From Pseudomonadota bacterium (lineage in GTDB: Bacteria; Pseudomonadota; Alphaproteobacteria; Azospirillales; Azospirillaceae): a DNA stretch of 14,580 bases. Shown here piece by piece: positions 1-6,235 of this stretch; position 1 is the stretch's first letter, and each line of letters begins with the position of its first letter. A program made the position numbers and the translations under genes. A model generated the notes under the pieces. The model was not told where the DNA came from. It saw nothing but the letters and a program-made list of their open reading frames with translations, and did not search any database. The stretch lies in NCBI GenBank assembly GCA_023416195.1, contig JAEZID010000406.1:1-14580 (forward strand), given 5' to 3'.

Positions 1-212
1 CGGAGTGGCTGCAATGGGTGGCGCTGGCGATGCCGCCCGCGCATGTGTTCGAGGGGATGCGCGCCGTCCTCTACAACGGCGTGGTGCGCTGGGACCATCT
101 GGCCTGGGCGGCGGGGCTGAACCTCGTTTTCATGGCGCTGTGCGCGGCGGCCTTTCAGTATTCCTTCCGACAGGCGCGGGTGCGTGGTGCGCTGTTGCAG
201 ACGGGGGAATGA
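1..212 (+). CDS. ABC-2 type transporter permease, C-terminal fragment
   Basis: The gene is cut by the window start: the reading frame is open from position 3 and stops with TGA at 210-212, leaving 69 residues. The visible part contains the PPAHVFEGMRAVL segment, which I recognise from the C-terminal part of ABC-2 type export permeases. A hydrophobic helix follows (LAWAAGLNLVFMALCAAAF) and then a basic cytoplasmic tail ending LLQTGE. Such permeases form the membrane channel of ABC exporters for polysaccharides, lipids or drugs, working with a separate ATPase. The ATPase and substrate cannot be seen here. The lpxD-like gene begins 68 bp downstream on the same strand, so co-transcription is possible but unproven. 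The family call rests only on the C-terminal motif and helix pattern. Confidence 0.75.
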   Translation, partial: EWLQWVALAMPPAHVFEGMRAVLYNGVVRWDHLAWAAGLNLVFMALCAAAFQYSFRQARVRGALLQTGE

Positions 213-280
213 GGGGGTCGGATCCTCCGGCCATCCGTGATAGCTTCCCGGCCTCCGTCGAACGAAGCTGTGTGCCCATC

Positions 281-1414
281 ATGAAGCCCGTCACGCTTGC
301 CGAGATTGCCGCCGCCCTGAACGCCCAGCTGGAGGGCGACGGGTCCATCGTGATCGCCCGCGCCGTCCACCCGTCGGAGGCCGAGGGGCCGGGCGATCTG
401 GCGCTCGCCATGGAAAAGGGGCTGGGCGAGGTGCTGGCGGCGAGCAAGGCGCGCGCCGCCGTGCTGGCGGAGGGGGCCGAGGTGCCGGCCAACATCGCCG
501 GCTGGATCGTGGTGAAGCGTCCGCGCTACGCCATGGCCGGGCTGCTGGACATCTTCGAGAAGCCGGTCCACGCCGAACCGGGCGTCCACCCGCAGGCCTT
601 CGTGGCGCCGGACGCGGTGCTGGGGCAGGGCGTGTCGATCGGGCCCTTCGCCTATGTCGGGCCGAAGGCCGTGCTGGGCGACGGCGTCATCGTCATGCCG
701 CAGGCCACGGTGGGGGCCGAGGCGGTCATCGGCAAGGACAGCCTGATCCACCCCGGTGCCCGCATCGGCGAGCGCGTGGTGATGGGCGAGCGCTGCATCA
801 TCCACCCCAACGCGGCCGTGGGCAACGACGGCTTCAGCTTCGTCACGCCGGAGCCGGGCAGCGTCGAGTCGGCCAAGACCACCGGCCGGGTGGTCGGCAC
901 CAACGTGCTGATCCGCCGTGTCAACTCCATCGGCACGGTGGTGCTGGGCGACGACGTGGAGGTCGGGGCCAACGCCACCATCGACCGGGGCACGGTGACG
1001 GCGACGCGCATCGGGTCGGGCACCAAGATCGACAACCTCGTGCAGATCGGCCACAACGTGCAGGTCGGCACCAACTGCATGCTGTGCGGCCATGTCGGCA
1101 TCGCCGGCAGCACGATCATCGGCGACCGCGTGGTGCTGGCCGGCAAGGTCGGCGTGGCGGACCATGTGAAGATCGGCAACGACGCGGTGGTCGCCGCCAA
1201 CTCGGGCGTCGGGACCGACATTCCGGCGAAGGCGGTCTATATGGGCTACCCCGCCGTGCCCCGCGACCGCGCTTTCGACCAGTACAAGGGGCTAGCCCGT
1301 TTGAAGCGCCTGTTCGCGGACGTGGCTGACCTGAAGAACCGGGTCAAGGCGCTCGATGGCCGCGCTAACGTCTCTGGCGGAGCCCCGCCGGAGAGCACGG
1401 ATGAGCGAACTTAA
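281..1414 (+). CDS. lpxD: LpxD-type UDP-3-O-acylglucosamine N-acyltransferase
   Basis: 377 residues from ATG 281. The frame is open much further upstream, but homology begins at MKPVTLAEIAAAL, so I place the start there; a GTG at 272 is possible. LpxD transfers a 3-hydroxyacyl chain from acyl-ACP to the 2-amino group of UDP-acylglucosamine in lipid A synthesis, in the cytoplasm at the inner membrane. The N-terminal LpxD domain spans about residues 1-95, and left-handed beta-helix hexapeptide repeats run from about 100 to 320. The NDGFSFVTPE segment at 182-191 resembles the alphaproteobacterial LpxD form. IDRGT lies at 234-238 and DNLVQIGHNV at 251-260; His258 matches the catalytic histidine of the family. 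GIAGST follows at 273-278, and the C-terminus is a charged helix (about 331-360). The gene overlaps the ACP start by 14 bp. It is not in the usual bamA-lpxD-fabZ-lpxA context, so it may be a second, specialised paralogue. Confidence 0.88.
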   Translation: MKPVTLAEIAAALNAQLEGDGSIVIARAVHPSEAEGPGDLALAMEKGLGEVLAASKARAAVLAEGAEVPANIAGWIVVKRPRYAMAGLLDIFEKPVHAEPGVHPQAFVAPDAVLGQGVSIGPFAYVGPKAVLGDGVIVMPQATVGAEAVIGKDSLIHPGARIGERVVMGERCIIHPNAAVGNDGFSFVTPEPGSVESAKTTGRVVGTNVLIRRVNSIGTVVLGDDVEVGANATIDRGTVTATRIGSGTKIDNLVQIGHNVQVGTNCMLCGHVGIAGSTIIGDRVVLAGKVGVADHVKIGNDAVVAANSGVGTDIPAKAVYMGYPAVPRDRAFDQYKGLARLKRLFADVADLKNRVKALDGRANVSGGAPPESTDERT

Positions 1415-1655
1415 AAACGACGTCCTGACGATCATCGCCGAGAAGGGCCGGGTGGAGGTCGGGCGGCTTACGCCCGACGCCCGGTTGGCCGATCTGGAGA
1501 TCGCCTCGCTCGACGTGATCGAGATCGTTTTCGCCCTGGAAGAACGCTTCGGCATCGAAATTCCCTTCAACGCCAACGACGCCCGCAAGGAGTTCGACAC
1601 GGTCGGCGACGTGCTGCGGGCGGTCGAGGCCGCCGTGTCGAAATCGGCCGCGTGA
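1401..1655 (+). CDS. Acyl carrier protein (specialised, non-canonical)
   Basis: 84 residues from ATG 1401. The start is chosen because GGAG at 1390-1393 sits 7 nt upstream and residue 1 fits the usual ACP N-terminus; the frame is open further upstream to 1356. ACPs carry growing acyl chains on a phosphopantetheine attached to a serine. Here the helix II signature is LEIASLDVIEIVFALEERF, with Ser36 as the expected attachment site. The residue before the serine is Ala35, where most fatty-acid ACPs have Asp. The acidic helix after the serine (EIVFALEERFGIEIP) is intact, so binding to partner enzymes looks preserved. The gene overlaps lpxD by 14 bp and its stop overlaps the ketosynthase GTG by 4 bp (GTGA), implying translational coupling of all three. 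It is clearly not the housekeeping acpP by sequence or by neighbourhood. AcpXL-like roles in special lipid A acyl chains are a possibility only. Confidence 0.85.
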   Translation: MSELKNDVLTIIAEKGRVEVGRLTPDARLADLEIASLDVIEIVFALEERFGIEIPFNANDARKEFDTVGDVLRAVEAAVSKSAA

Positions 1656-2872
1656 GCGCGGCGGTGCGGCGCGTCGTCGTCACGGGGCTGGGCGTTGTTT
1701 CGCCGATTGGGATCGGGGCGGACCGCTATTCTGAATCCCTGTTCGCCGGGCGGTGCGGCATCGGGCCGTTGAGCCTTGTTGCGCATGACGGGCTGGGCAT
1801 TCGGCTGGCGGGGGAGGTGCGGGACTACGATCCCGCCGCCCACTTCGACGCGCGGCGCTTGGGGTTGCTCGACCGCGTCAGCCAGTTCGCGCTGGTGGCG
1901 GCGCGGCAGGCGGTCGCGGCGTCGGGGCTGCGCTTCGAGGGGGCGCTTGCGCCGCGCACGGCGACGATCCTCGGCACGGGGGTCGGGGGCATCGGGACGC
2001 TGGACGAGGGGTTCCACCGGCTCTACGCGGAGGGGGCGCAACGGCTGCACCCCTTCACCATTCCCCGCCTGATGGTCAGCGCGCCGACCGCGCAGGTTTC
2101 CATGGAATTCGGGCTGACCGGGCCGAGCTTCACGGCGTCGAGCGCCTGCGCCTCGGCGGCCCACGCCATCGGGCTGGCGTTCCAGATGGTGCGCGGCGGG
2201 CTGGTGGACGCCGCCGTCACGGGCGGGGCGGAGGCCAGCCTGAGCTTCGGCGCGCTGAAGGGGTGGGAGGCCATGCGCATCGTCAGCCCGGACGGCTGCC
2301 GGCCCTTCTGCGAGACCCGCAACGGCATGGTGCTGGGCGAGGGGGCGGCGGTGCTGGTTCTGGAGACGCTGGAGGCGGCCAGGGCGCGCGGCGCGGACAT
2401 CCTGGGCGAGGTCGCCGGGTTCGGCATGTCGGCGGACGCCAGGGACATCACCGCGCCGGATGCGGAGGGGGCGGCGCGGGCCATGCGCGCGGCGCTGGCC
2501 GATGCGGCGCTGAATGGGGATGAGGTCGATTACGTGAACGCCCACGGCACCGGTACGGCGGCCAACGACGCCACGGAGGCGCGGGCGATCCATGCCGTGT
2601 TCGGGGAGCACGCGCGGCGGCTGATGGTGTCGTCCACCAAGTCGATGGTCGGGCATTCGCTGGGCGCGGCCGGCGCGCTGGAGGCGGCGGCGACGCTGCT
2701 GGCGTTGCGCGATCAGGTGGTGCCGCCGACCGTGGGAGTGGAGCGGCCGGACCCGGCCTGCGCGCTGGACGTGGTGCCGCGCGAGGCGCGGGACGCGCGG
2801 GTCGGGGCGGCGCTGTCCAACTCCTTCGCGTTCGGCGGGTTGAACGCGGCGCTGGCGTTTCGGCGGGTGTGA
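1652..2872 (+). CDS. Beta-ketoacyl-ACP synthase, FabF (KAS II) family
   Basis: 406 residues from GTG 1652, inside the GTGA overlap with the ACP stop; no strong ribosome binding site is visible, consistent with coupled translation. Family members elongate acyl-ACP by decarboxylative condensation with malonyl-ACP. The complete Cys-His-His triad of the elongating type is present: Cys166 in TASSACASAAHAIG, His298 in NAHGTGT and His335 in GHSLGAAGALEA. The N-terminal VVVTGLGVVSPIG and C-terminal SNSFAFGGLNAAL signatures are also present, and the length is normal for FabF. The protein therefore looks catalytically competent. Together with the adjoining ACP and LpxD-like acyltransferase, it suggests a dedicated acyl chain made or extended for transfer by LpxD. 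The final chain and acceptor are inference. Housekeeping fabF is normally beside acpP and fabG, so this is probably a paralogue. The gene is followed directly by a palindromic repeat. Confidence 0.88.
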   Translation: MSAAVRRVVVTGLGVVSPIGIGADRYSESLFAGRCGIGPLSLVAHDGLGIRLAGEVRDYDPAAHFDARRLGLLDRVSQFALVAARQAVAASGLRFEGALAPRTATILGTGVGGIGTLDEGFHRLYAEGAQRLHPFTIPRLMVSAPTAQVSMEFGLTGPSFTASSACASAAHAIGLAFQMVRGGLVDAAVTGGAEASLSFGALKGWEAMRIVSPDGCRPFCETRNGMVLGEGAAVLVLETLEAARARGADILGEVAGFGMSADARDITAPDAEGAARAMRAALADAALNGDEVDYVNAHGTGTAANDATEARAIHAVFGEHARRLMVSSTKSMVGHSLGAAGALEAAATLLALRDQVVPPTVGVERPDPACALDVVPREARDARVGAALSNSFAFGGLNAALAFRRV

Positions 2873-2878
2873 GTGCAA

Positions 2879-2989
2879 TTGCCCCCTCCCCAACCCTCCC
2901 CCGCTTAGCGGGAGAGGGAGCTAATTTAACCTCTCCCGCGAAGCGGGGGAGGGAGGGACCCATGCGCAAGCATAGGAGGGAGGGGGCAA
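2879..2989. repeat. Nested GC-rich palindromic intergenic repeat (REP/MITE-like)
   Basis: A 111-bp element fills the gap between the convergent ketosynthase and the PNPOx-like gene. The ends are perfect 12-bp inverted repeats, TTGCCCCCTCCC at 2879-2890 and GGGAGGGGGCAA at 2978-2989. Inside are two hairpins. The first has arms 2894-2904 and 2908-2918 with a 3-nt loop and one mismatch. The second has arms 2930-2939 and 2943-2952, also with a 3-nt loop and one mismatch. The two hairpins are near inverted copies of each other. Repeats of this CCCTCCCC...GGGAGAGGG type are dispersed between genes in many high-GC alphaproteobacteria. It could fold in RNA from either strand and act as a bidirectional terminator, although no T-run follows either hairpin. 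Confidence 0.8.
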
Positions 2990-2996
2990 ATGCGCC

Positions 2997-3506
2997 TTAC
3001 TGGAACGCGATCTTCACGTTCTCGCCCGGATTCGGCGGTTCGCCGGTGATCTTCGCCTTCACGTAGCCGTAGGCGTAGACCATGGCGCTCGACGGGCTGT
3101 CCCAGTATTCGGCGTGATCGACGCTGACCTTCAGCAAGGCGATTTCCGGGTCGTCGGGACCCTGCGGGAACCAAGTGGACATGATGTCCCGCCATAGGAA
3201 GCGGATCTTCTCGCGGTCGCGCACGAGTTCGGCCACGCCGGAAACCGAGACGTAGTTCTGGTTGCTCGGGTCGGCGTAGGACAGGTTGACGCGCCAATGC
3301 TCCTTCAGCTCATGGACCTTGGGCGAGTCGGCTCGGGTGAAGAACCACAGGTTGCCGTCGTCGAACCCCGCGTGCGGCAGGGTCGCCATCGGCCGGGAAT
3401 GCAGGATTCCGTTGTCGTTCAGCGTCGTCATCATGGCGATGCGCACGCCCTTGATCATCCCCCAGAGCTTGTCGGCGGCCTCGCGATCCTCGGCGCTTCT
3501 TGCCAT
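2997..3506 (-). CDS. Pyridoxamine 5'-phosphate oxidase-like FMN-binding protein (general stress protein 26 type)
   Basis: 169 residues from ATG at 3506; an AG-rich GAGAGG about 6 nt upstream (3513-3518) supports this start. The fold is a split beta-barrel of the PNPOx-like superfamily. Visible elements are MMTTLNDNGILHSRPMAT (about residues 25-42), GNLWFFTRADSPKVHEL (51-67) and VNLSYADPSNQNYVSVSGVAEL (73-94), the usual order of the general stress protein 26 family. The late segment VDHAEYWDSPSSAMVYAYGY (129-148) is also typical. Proteins of this family bind FMN or FAD, but their reactions are mostly unknown; no pyridoxamine oxidase activity should be assumed. The gene starts 36 bp after the stop of the CobC-like phosphatase on the same strand, so it may sit at the end of a cobS operon. 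Any link to cobalamin would be inference from position only. Confidence 0.85.
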   Translation of the reverse strand: MARSAEDREAADKLWGMIKGVRIAMMTTLNDNGILHSRPMATLPHAGFDDGNLWFFTRADSPKVHELKEHWRVNLSYADPSNQNYVSVSGVAELVRDREKIRFLWRDIMSTWFPQGPDDPEIALLKVSVDHAEYWDSPSSAMVYAYGYVKAKITGEPPNPGENVKIAFQ

Positions 3507-3542
3507 GGTCTGCCTCTCGTTTGGTAACCCAACGGAGTCCGG

Positions 3543-4172
3543 TCAACGGCTTTCGCCGAAAAAGGTTCCGAGTGCGTTGACCGCCCCCACGGCCCAGGAC
3601 GCCTCGCTTTCGTCCGCCGCGTAATGGTCGATTCGGGACAGCGACAAAGGCGCAATACCCAAACGCAGGGCCGCCTCCGGCCTCAGGTCGAGGGCGAGCG
3701 CGAGGGCCGCGCGGATGGTGCCGCCGTGGATCACCGCGACGATGTCCCGGCCGGCGTGGGCGGCGGTGAGGCGCCGGATCGCCCCGGCGGCGCGGGCCAT
3801 GACCTGGGCGAAGCTCTCGCCGCCGGGCGGCGCCTCGGTCGCCGGGGCGGACCAGAAGCGGCGCGCCTCGTCGGGGTGGTGTTCGGCCACGGCGTCGTGG
3901 GACAGGCCCTCCCACGCGCCGAAGCCCTGTTCGGCGAGGTCGGGTTCGACCAGCGCCATATCGCTGCCCGGCAGGCGCAGCGCCGTCGCCGTCTGGCGGG
4001 TGCGGCGCAGGTGGCTGGTCACCCACACCGCCTCGCGCGGCAGGCGCGCGGCGACGGCGGACAGGGCTGCGCTGTCGCCGGTGTCGGCGGGCGGGTCGTC
4101 GCGGCCGTAGATCAGCCGGTCCGGGTTCGGGACGGGGGCGTGGCGGATCAGCCACCAGCGGGTGACGATCAT
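3543..4172 (-). CDS. cobC: Histidine phosphatase family protein, probable alpha-ribazole phosphatase (CobC-like)
   Basis: 209 residues from ATG at 4172. The start overlaps the cobS stop in an ATGA tetranucleotide (4169-4172 on the opposite strand), a sign of coupled translation. It belongs to the phosphoglycerate-mutase-like histidine phosphatases. Visible active-site residues are Arg10-His11 in LIRHAPV, Arg57 within SHLRRTRQTA, Glu81 in LAEQGFGAWEG, and His149 in VIHGGT. The first motif is RHA rather than the commoner RHG, a variant found in many members. In the nucleotide-loop pathway the CobC phosphatase removes phosphate from alpha-ribazole 5'-phosphate made by CobT, or from the cobalamin phosphate made by CobS. 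Membership of the superfamily is firm; the CobC role rests on overlap with cobS and proximity to cobT. The superfamily also holds sugar-phosphate phosphatases, so another substrate is possible. Confidence 0.8.
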   Translation of the reverse strand: MIVTRWWLIRHAPVPNPDRLIYGRDDPPADTGDSAALSAVAARLPREAVWVTSHLRRTRQTATALRLPGSDMALVEPDLAEQGFGAWEGLSHDAVAEHHPDEARRFWSAPATEAPPGGESFAQVMARAAGAIRRLTAAHAGRDIVAVIHGGTIRAALALALDLRPEAALRLGIAPLSLSRIDHYAADESEASWAVGAVNALGTFFGESR

Positions 4173-4945
4173 CGCAGCGCCGAGAGCGTAAGGAGGACGG
4201 CGGCCTCACTCGCCTGCTGGGCGGCGCCGAACACGTCGCCGGTGTGGCCGCCGATCTGGCGGCGGGCGAGGGCGGCCATGATCGTGGTGGCGAGAGCGGC
4301 GGCAAGAATGGCCGCGGGGGCCTTGGCGGTCAGGGCGACGAGGGCGACGGCGACGGCGATGGTCAGGGACAGGGCGACCGTTGCCGTGGTCGGGCGGCCC
4401 TGCCGGGCGGCGAGGCCATCGGCGCGGGCGGGGCCCATGCGGCGGGCGATCACGGCCATGCCGCCGCGCGACAGGGCGCCGGAGGCGGCGAGCGCGGCGA
4501 GGACGGTGGCGGGATCGGCGATGGCGGCGATGGCGGAGGCGCGGATGGCGACGGAAAAGACGATGGCGAGCACGCCGTAGCTGCCGACCCGGCTGTCGCG
4601 CATGATCTCCAGCTTGCGCGCCCGGTCGCGCCCGCCGCCGAAGCCGTCCGCGACGTCCGCCGCCCCGTCCTCGTGCAGGCCGCCGGTGATCCAGACCAGG
4701 GCGCAGAGGGAGAGGAGTGCGGCGGGGAGAGGAGGGATGTGGGCGAGGGATGCCAGCGCGTAGATGGCCCCGCCGAACAGCCCGACCCCGGCCCCGACCA
4801 GCGGGAACCAGCCCATGGCGCGGGCGTGCGCGTCCTCGGCCAGCGGGCCGGACAGGCGCAGCGGCAGGCGGGTCATGAAGACCACGGCAAGGGCGAGGTC
4901 GGATGACCAGCGGCGGGCGGGTGGGGCGGGGCAGGCGTCGGGCAT
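4169..4945 (-). CDS. cobS: Adenosylcobinamide-GDP ribazoletransferase (cobalamin synthase)
   Basis: 258 residues from ATG at 4945. The frame runs on upstream through the palindromic repeat, but that part is only repeat translation, so the start is placed at MPDACPAPPARRW. No clear Shine-Dalgarno sequence is seen. CobS is an integral inner-membrane enzyme joining adenosylcobinamide-GDP to alpha-ribazole or its phosphate, the last assembly step of adenosylcobalamin. Family signatures are TGGLHEDGAADVADGFGGG (residues 87-105), MRDSRVGSYGV (115-125) and GGHTGDVFGAAQQASE (232-247). Hydrophobic membrane segments lie around 47-68, 73-90, 123-142, 146-160, 188-207 and 209-226. The length is normal. 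The CobC-like phosphatase overlaps its 3' end, and cobT is divergent across a 259-bp gap holding a repeat. Confidence 0.93.
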   Translation of the reverse strand: MPDACPAPPARRWSSDLALAVVFMTRLPLRLSGPLAEDAHARAMGWFPLVGAGVGLFGGAIYALASLAHIPPLPAALLSLCALVWITGGLHEDGAADVADGFGGGRDRARKLEIMRDSRVGSYGVLAIVFSVAIRASAIAAIADPATVLAALAASGALSRGGMAVIARRMGPARADGLAARQGRPTTATVALSLTIAVAVALVALTAKAPAAILAAALATTIMAALARRQIGGHTGDVFGAAQQASEAAVLLTLSALR

Positions 4946-4987
4946 GGCGGGCGGTTGCGGTCTGGTCCGTGGTCGCGGTGCCGACGA

Positions 4988-5109
4988 TTCACCACAAAGA
5001 CACAAAGACACAAAGGAATTCACAAAGAGGTGCCTGCGGAGGCTGAGGGCTGCGAATTGGCGATGGAATTTTGTGAAATTCTTTGTGTCCTTTGTGTCTT
5101 TGTGGTGAA
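4988..5109. repeat. CACAAAGACACAAAG palindromic intergenic repeat
   Basis: A 122-bp, nearly complete palindrome lies between divergent cobS and cobT. The outer 20 bp are perfect inverted repeats: TTCACCACAAAGACACAAAG at 4988-5007 and its complement at 5090-5109. The similarity continues inward for about 20 more bases each side with small indels (5008-5027 against 5070-5089), leaving a unique core at about 5028-5069. The ends are AT-rich, in clear contrast to the surrounding GC-rich genes. I recognise this as a dispersed repeat type seen between genes in various bacteria; its origin and function are not known to me. No transposase is encoded. A non-autonomous mobile (MITE-like) origin is inference. 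It would form a long cruciform or RNA hairpin in the 5' region of either gene. Confidence 0.85.
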
Positions 5110-5133
5110 GAAACGCCCGCCGTGACGCGTGCT

Positions 5134-5162
5134 TTGACAGGCGGGCGCGATTGGTCCAAGGT
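5134..5162 (+). promoter_or_regulatory. Possible promoter for cobT (-35 TTGACA, weak -10)
   Basis: A perfect TTGACA occurs at 5134-5139, 66 bp before the cobT start. At 17-nt spacing the -10 position reads CAAGGT (5157-5162), a poor match. The -35 lies within the interval of an 8-bp perfect inverted repeat, CGCCCGCC (5114-5121) and GGCGGGCG (5140-5147), which could be an operator or hairpin. No cobalamin riboswitch is recognisable. Assignment is tentative. Confidence 0.2.
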
Positions 5163-5204
5163 CGCGCCGCTGTTTTTCCGACGTTAGCGCCAGGACTTGG
5201 ACCC

Positions 5205-6233
5205 ATGAGCAACCCGCAGCCCGCCGTCACCTTCGAGGAAATCCGCGCGCTCGTGCGCAACCTGCCGGGGCCGGACCTGGACGCTGGCACGGCCGCCTTG
5301 CAGCGCGAGCGGCAGCTGACCAAGCCGGCGGGGTCGCTCGGCCGGCTGGAGGAGATCGCGCAGTGGATGGCGACCTGGCAGGGCCAGCACCCGCCGGAGG
5401 TGCGCCGCCCGCGCGTCGTCGTTTTCGCCGGCAACCACGGCGTGGCCGCGCGTGGCGTGTCGGCCTACCCGACCGAGGTGACCGCGCAGATGGTCGCCAA
5501 CTTCCAGAACGGCGGCGCCGCCGTGAACCAGCTCTGCGAGGTGGCCGACGCCGATCTGCGCGTCTATGAGCTGGACCTGGAGAACCCCACCGCCGACTTC
5601 ATCCAGGGCCCCGCCATGGGCGAGGAGGAATGCTGCCGGGCCATGGCCTACGGCATGATGGCGGTGGAAATGGGCATCCAGCTTCTGGCGCTCGGCGAGA
5701 TGGGCATCGGCAACTCGACCTCGGCGGCGGCGATCTGCTGCGCGCTGTTCGGCGGCGAGGCCAAGGATTGGGTCGGGCGCGGCACCGGCGTGGACGACGA
5801 GGGGCTGGCCCGCAAGGTCGCCGCCATCGAGGCCGGGCTGAAGGCCAACCCGCAGGCCCGGAACGACCCGTTCGAGGCGCTGCGCTGCTTCGGTGGCTAC
5901 GAGCTGGCGGCGATTGCCGGCGCGATCCTGGCGGCGCGCATGGCGCGGGTGCCGGTGCTGCTGGACGGCTACGCCTGCACGGCGGCGGCGGCGGTGCTGT
6001 TCAAGGCCGACCGCCGGGCGCTGGACCACTGCATGGTCGCCCACCGCTCGACCGAACCAGGCCACAGCCACCTGATCGAAGCCATCGGCAAGGAGCCGCT
6101 GCTCGACCTCGGCATGCGGCTGGGTGAGGGCTCGGGCGCCACGCTGGCGATCAACATCGTGAAGTCGGCCTGCGCCTGCCACGCGGGTATGGCGACCTTC
6201 GCCCAGGCCGGCGTGAGCGACCGCGAGGGGTAA
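5205..6233 (+). CDS. cobT: Nicotinate-nucleotide-dimethylbenzimidazole phosphoribosyltransferase
   Basis: 342 residues from ATG 5205; the frame is open 18 codons further up, but homology starts at MSNPQPAVTFEEIRALV. CobT transfers phosphoribose from nicotinate mononucleotide to 5,6-dimethylbenzimidazole, giving alpha-ribazole 5'-phosphate, which the CobC and CobS steps then use. Diagnostic segments are LTKPAGSLGRLEEIA (38-52), VFAGNHGVAARGVSAYPTEVT (73-93), LALGEMGIGNSTSAAAI (161-177), GRGTGVDD (191-198) and GMRLGEGSGATLAI (303-316). Glu308 in LGEGSGA corresponds to the catalytic glutamate of the family. The length is close to typical CobT. It is divergent from cobS, separated by a palindromic repeat. 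Its stop lies only 2 bp from the convergent stop of the hybrid kinase, with no terminator visible between them. Confidence 0.95.
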   Translation: MSNPQPAVTFEEIRALVRNLPGPDLDAGTAALQRERQLTKPAGSLGRLEEIAQWMATWQGQHPPEVRRPRVVVFAGNHGVAARGVSAYPTEVTAQMVANFQNGGAAVNQLCEVADADLRVYELDLENPTADFIQGPAMGEEECCRAMAYGMMAVEMGIQLLALGEMGIGNSTSAAAICCALFGGEAKDWVGRGTGVDDEGLARKVAAIEAGLKANPQARNDPFEALRCFGGYELAAIAGAILAARMARVPVLLDGYACTAAAAVLFKADRRALDHCMVAHRSTEPGHSHLIEAIGKEPLLDLGMRLGEGSGATLAINIVKSACACHAGMATFAQAGVSDREG

Positions 6234-6235
6234 GC

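Noticed and set aside
5..280. N-terminal extension of the lpxD frame to position 5
   Set aside because: It overlaps the permease tail in another frame and its translation is shadow-like; LpxD homology starts at 281.
1292..2893. Minus-strand open frame of 533 codons opposite the ACP and ketosynthase
   Set aside because: It crosses two real plus-strand genes with intact motifs, has Arg/Pro/Ala-biased translation and no domain; it is a GC-driven shadow.
2869..3066. Small plus-strand open frame of 65 codons over the palindromic repeat
   Set aside because: Its translation (SPTLPRLAGEG, SPAKRGREG) is the usual false product of this repeat type, not a gene.
4946..5204. Cobalamin riboswitch between cobS and cobT
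   Set aside because: Most of this gap is the repeat, and I could not find the conserved B12-box-like segments; a covariance scan would be decisive.
4946..5434. N-terminal extension of the cobS reading frame through the palindromic repeat
   Set aside because: The extension translates the repeat and antisense of cobT; the family N-terminus begins at the ATG at 4945.
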